Shown here one piece after another: positions 32,794 to 35,313 of a stretch of 35,313 nt of DNA. Below the pieces are notes generated by a model that was not told the DNA's origin, searched no databases, and worked only from the letters and a program-made list of their open reading frames with translations. The DNA is from an uncultured SAR116 cluster alpha proteobacterium (GTDB lineage: Bacteria; Pseudomonadota; Alphaproteobacteria; Puniceispirillales; Marisalimonadaceae). Within the stretch, counting starts at the first letter, position 1, and every line of letters begins with the position of its first letter. Where the stretch lies: contig CACMTN010000015.1 in NCBI GenBank assembly GCA_902616615.1, forward strand, positions 1 through 35,313. The letters are read 5' to 3'. Both the position numbers and the translations under genes were made by a program.

Positions 32794-33570
32794 TTATCCA
32801 GCCTTTTCTATATTCCCACAAACACTTACAGCTTGACCAGAAATATTTTTTCCAAGAGGACTACACAAGAAATGAGCTTGCTCTGCTAAATCTTCGTGAG
32901 TTACAAATCTATTCAATGACGCACCAGATAAAATTTCGTCTCTCATTACTTCGAAAGATACTTTTTTAACTTTAGCCTTTGAATCAATAACTCGGTTTTG
33001 TCTCTCGCCTTCAACAATACCTGGTAATAGTGCGTTTGCTCTTATACCCCGGGGACCTAATTCAATTGCTAAACTCTTAACCATGCCTATAACCGCCCAT
33101 TTTGTAGCTGCGTACGGAATTCTGTAAGCAAAGCCAACTCTACCAGCAACAGAAGATACCGACAGAATTGATCCATCGTTATTCATACGTGGAACAACTA
33201 GTCTCATTGTTTCAAAATGACTTGTAATATTAACTTGTAAACACTCTTGCCAACCTCCTAGCGTTTGCTCACCAACACCAGCAGTCTCTCCTGCAATCCC
33301 AGCATTATTCACTATAATGTCAATTTCTTTTAGGTAATCAAACCCGGCTTCAACCATAGATGAGATCAATTGGGTTTGCCTAAGGTCACATACAACTGCT
33401 CTAATATTATCATCAACAACATTGACTTTGTTCACAGCTTCAGGATTAATATCACATACAAAGACTTTGGCTCCTGCTTTGTCAAATCTTTTAGCTATTG
33501 CATAACCAATCCCATCAGCTCCAGCTGTTATAAGAGCTTTTTTACCTTCAAGAAGTTTTTCGTAGTTCAT
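32794..33570 (-). CDS. Short-chain dehydrogenase/reductase (SDR)
   Basis: A 258-residue classical SDR. The nucleotide-binding motif reads TAGADGIG, so the first Gly of TGxxxGIG is Ala. NNAGIAG, catalytic S140, Y153 and K157 (YAATK) and the PG segment after LLPG are present. D40 at the end of strand 2 predicts NAD preference. It lies ten bases downstream of the BKACE gene, in a run whose enzymes all fit oxidation of beta-hydroxy acids and cleavage of the keto acid, so it may oxidise a related hydroxy compound. Confidence 0.9.
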   Translation of the reverse strand: MNYEKLLEGKKALITAGADGIGYAIAKRFDKAGAKVFVCDINPEAVNKVNVVDDNIRAVVCDLRQTQLISSMVEAGFDYLKEIDIIVNNAGIAGETAGVGEQTLGGWQECLQVNITSHFETMRLVVPRMNNDGSILSVSSVAGRVGFAYRIPYAATKWAVIGMVKSLAIELGPRGIRANALLPGIVEGERQNRVIDSKAKVKKVSFEVMRDEILSGASLNRFVTHEDLAEQAHFLCSPLGKNISGQAVSVCGNIEKAG

Positions 33571-33580
33571 TTTTAACTTT

Positions 33581-34513
33581 CTAATTTATGTTAGTATTAT
33601 TTTTTCCTTTTAGCCCTAACATTTGTCTTGCTTCATTAGGTGTGGCAATCTCCAGTGAAAGTCCCTCTAAGATTTCTCTTACCCTTTTTACTTGATCAGC
33701 ATTTGTCTTAGCTAAATTACCAGGGCCGTCCCATAGAGAATCTTCAAGACCAACACGCACATGAGAACCTAAAGAAGCACCAGTTGCATTCATCCTCATT
33801 TGAGTTGCTCCAGCACCGACAACTGACCACTCATAACCTACTTCACCGAATAATTTATCAGCTGTTTTTTTCATATGTAATAAATTGTCAGCATCAGCGC
33901 CAATACCACCCATTATTCCCATAACAAATTGAATAAAGTAAGGACCTTTTAACATACCTTCTCTATGAAAATAATAAAGATTATATAAGTGACCAACATC
34001 ATAACATTCAAACTCAAATTTTGTTCCATTTTCATAACCAAATGTCATTATGTTTTCAATATCCTCAAAAGTATTTTTAAAAAGAGAATACTTACTTTTT
34101 TCAAGCATTTCTTTTTCCCAAGGATATTTTAACTGATTATGTCTTTTGAGCATTGGGAAAAGTCCAAAATTCATTGATCCCATATTCAAAGAAGCAAGTT
34201 CTGGTTTAAAATGCATTGCAGGCTTCATTCTCTCTTCCACTGTCATTTGTGGACCACCTCCAGTTGTTATATTTATCACTGCATCACAAGAATTGTGAAT
34301 GGTTGGCAGAAATTTTTGAAATTCTTCTGGATCTTGAGTTGGGTGGCCATCATCCTCATCTCGTGCATGCAAATGCAGAACAGCTGCACCAGCTTCATGT
34401 GCTGCTAATGAATGTTCAATAACTTCTTCTGCTGTCACCGGTAAAAACTCCGACATTGAAGGTGTATGTATCGCTCCAGTTACTGCACAGCTGATAATTA
34501 CTTTTTTAGCCAT
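33581..34513 (-). CDS. Beta-keto acid cleavage enzyme (BKACE, DUF849 family)
   Basis: Members condense a beta-keto acid with acetyl-CoA and release acetoacetate plus a new CoA ester. The 310-residue TIM-barrel protein begins KKVIISCAVTGAIHTPSMSE and carries the zinc site H47/H49 in HLHARDEDDGHPTQ. NITTGGG and LNMGSMNFG follow, and a GAGATQMRMN segment lies in the C-terminal half. Characterised relatives act on 3-keto-5-aminohexanoate or 3-dehydrocarnitine. Here the gene abuts a 3-hydroxyacyl-CoA dehydrogenase that would make the beta-keto substrate; the carnitine-type pathway is possible but not proved. Confidence 0.92.
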   Translation of the reverse strand: MAKKVIISCAVTGAIHTPSMSEFLPVTAEEVIEHSLAAHEAGAAVLHLHARDEDDGHPTQDPEEFQKFLPTIHNSCDAVINITTGGGPQMTVEERMKPAMHFKPELASLNMGSMNFGLFPMLKRHNQLKYPWEKEMLEKSKYSLFKNTFEDIENIMTFGYENGTKFEFECYDVGHLYNLYYFHREGMLKGPYFIQFVMGIMGGIGADADNLLHMKKTADKLFGEVGYEWSVVGAGATQMRMNATGASLGSHVRVGLEDSLWDGPGNLAKTNADQVKRVREILEGLSLEIATPNEARQMLGLKGKNNTNIN

Positions 34514-35313
34514 TTAAATATCCTCTCCTAATTCAAATTTAAGCTTTCTAATTAATGCAATCATTTTATTTCTTTTTTCTACCCTATTATCCCTTTGATC
34601 ATAAGATAATCTTTTTCTTTGATCCATTTCTAATTTATTTAAATATTCTTCTGAATATTCAGGAACACTATTTTGCTCCTTAGCTAAATTTTGAATACCC
34701 TTTCTATATCGAGTAAAAGAATCTTTGATACCCTCTGGTGCATTTAAGTCCATAATCTCAAAGGGACCCATGAATGCCCACCTTATACCTAATGCATGTT
34801 TTAAAGCTATATCGATATCTTCCATAGAAGCAAATCCTCCTTCATGAAGTCTAACTGCTTCGTTAAGAAGAGCACCCTGCAATCTATTTAAAATAAAACC
34901 TTCTGCCTCTCTATTAACAGTAATTGCAGCATATTTAGCTTTTTTGTATATTGAAATAGCTTGTTTAATAATTTTTGAAGCGGTTTTCGCCCCGCCAGCA
35001 ACTTCAACAAATGGAACAATATGAGGTGGCAAAGCGGGATGGGCATTGATACATCTATACTTATGTTTTACAAGCTCGGAAATTCTAGAAATCAAAAGAT
35101 AAGATGAAGATGAGGCAATTATAGTATTTTCTGATGAAAGTTTATCTAATTGTACAAAAACTTTTTTTTTTATCTCTAAATCTTCTATAACACTTTCCTG
35201 AATTAAGATAGAATCATTGCAAATTTCTTCAATATTACAGTTAAGTTTAATATTAGAATTTATCTTTAATTCATCTATATCGGGATTAATGATACGCAAA
35301 TCTTGGATTAATT
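34514..35313 (-). CDS. 3-hydroxyacyl-CoA dehydrogenase family protein (lambda-crystallin/carnitine dehydrogenase type), 5' partial
   Basis: The frame runs off the window end: codons upstream of the TTG at 35299 stay open to 35313, so the N-terminal Rossmann part is missing. The visible part has the substrate-site INAHPALPPHIVPFVEVAGG with catalytic His, then EGFILNRLQGALLNEA and GPFEIMDLNAPEGI, close to L-gulonate/lambda-crystallin type and carnitine dehydrogenases rather than fatty-acid FadB. It should oxidise a beta-hydroxy acid with NAD. Its stop abuts the BKACE start with no spacer. No thioesterase domain is fused at the C-terminus, unlike some carnitine dehydrogenases. Confidence 0.88.
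   Translation of the reverse strand, partial: LIQDLRIINPDIDELKINSNIKLNCNIEEICNDSILIQESVIEDLEIKKKVFVQLDKLSSENTIIASSSSYLLISRISELVKHKYRCINAHPALPPHIVPFVEVAGGAKTASKIIKQAISIYKKAKYAAITVNREAEGFILNRLQGALLNEAVRLHEGGFASMEDIDIALKHALGIRWAFMGPFEIMDLNAPEGIKDSFTRYRKGIQNLAKEQNSVPEYSEEYLNKLEMDQRKRLSYDQRDNRVEKRNKMIALIRKLKFELGEDI

Noticed and set aside
1-35313. tRNA, rRNA, CRISPR, insertion sequences, phage or integrase genes
   Set aside because: Read through all gaps between genes; they are too short or lack the needed structure, repeats or motifs.

Overview
The window is compact, AT-rich DNA (roughly 30% G+C by eye), with almost every base in a gene. It looks chromosomal. Gene content points to a free-living, probably marine, genome-streamlined alphaproteobacterium: the housekeeping order pgeF-prs-rplY-pth-ychF, a petABC cytochrome bc1 operon, a TIGR02186/Alph_Pro_TM protein and a DUF6111-like protein. 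A lineage such as AEGEAN-169/HIMB59 or a SAR11 relative is plausible, but that is inference from style and not proven here. I see no tRNA, rRNA, CRISPR array, insertion sequence, integrase or phage gene.

Layout. Bases 1-4958 (+): pgeF (5' cut by the window), prs, rplY, pth, ychF and a dienelactone hydrolase-family gene. 4960-10793 (-): NUDIX CoA pyrophosphatase, a small membrane protein, the CCA-adding enzyme, hemF, then petABC. 10870-13650 (+): TSUP exporter, TIGR02186 protein, universal stress protein and an exported cyclophilin. 13653-15068 (-): pyruvate kinase. 15191-17360 (+): a 69-residue unknown, a GST and a PcaF-like thiolase. 17366-19179 (-): modBC without modA. 19253-21549: an alpha/beta hydrolase (+), YajQ (-) and a membrane-anchored Fe/2-oxoglutarate hydroxylase (+).

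21553-28771 (-) is the most distinctive part, a likely seven-gene operon: AceE-like E1, isocitrate-lyase-family enzyme, Zn alcohol dehydrogenase, cobalt-type nitrile hydratase alpha, beta and accessory protein, then a second Zn alcohol dehydrogenase. It is divergent from an Lrp/AsnC regulator (28894) and has no amidase beside it. 29382-35313 carries an Asp-nucleophile alpha/beta hydrolase, a MocR/LysN-type aminotransferase, an unknown plus hydrolase pair, and a beta-hydroxy/beta-keto acid module (SDR, BKACE/DUF849, 3-hydroxyacyl-CoA dehydrogenase) cut by the window end.

Organisation. Seven convergent gene pairs meet with between 6 bases of overlap and 5 bases of spacing, leaving no room for intrinsic terminators. 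Promoter information is confined to short divergent gaps, several of which carry perfect inverted repeats. The CCA-adding enzyme reads to base 9930 and has no ATG, GTG or TTG start in frame. Once it is given its full length, no gene-free stretch exceeds about 150 bases; the longest is 739-884, holding a possible 21-codon hydrophobic ORF and a dyad.
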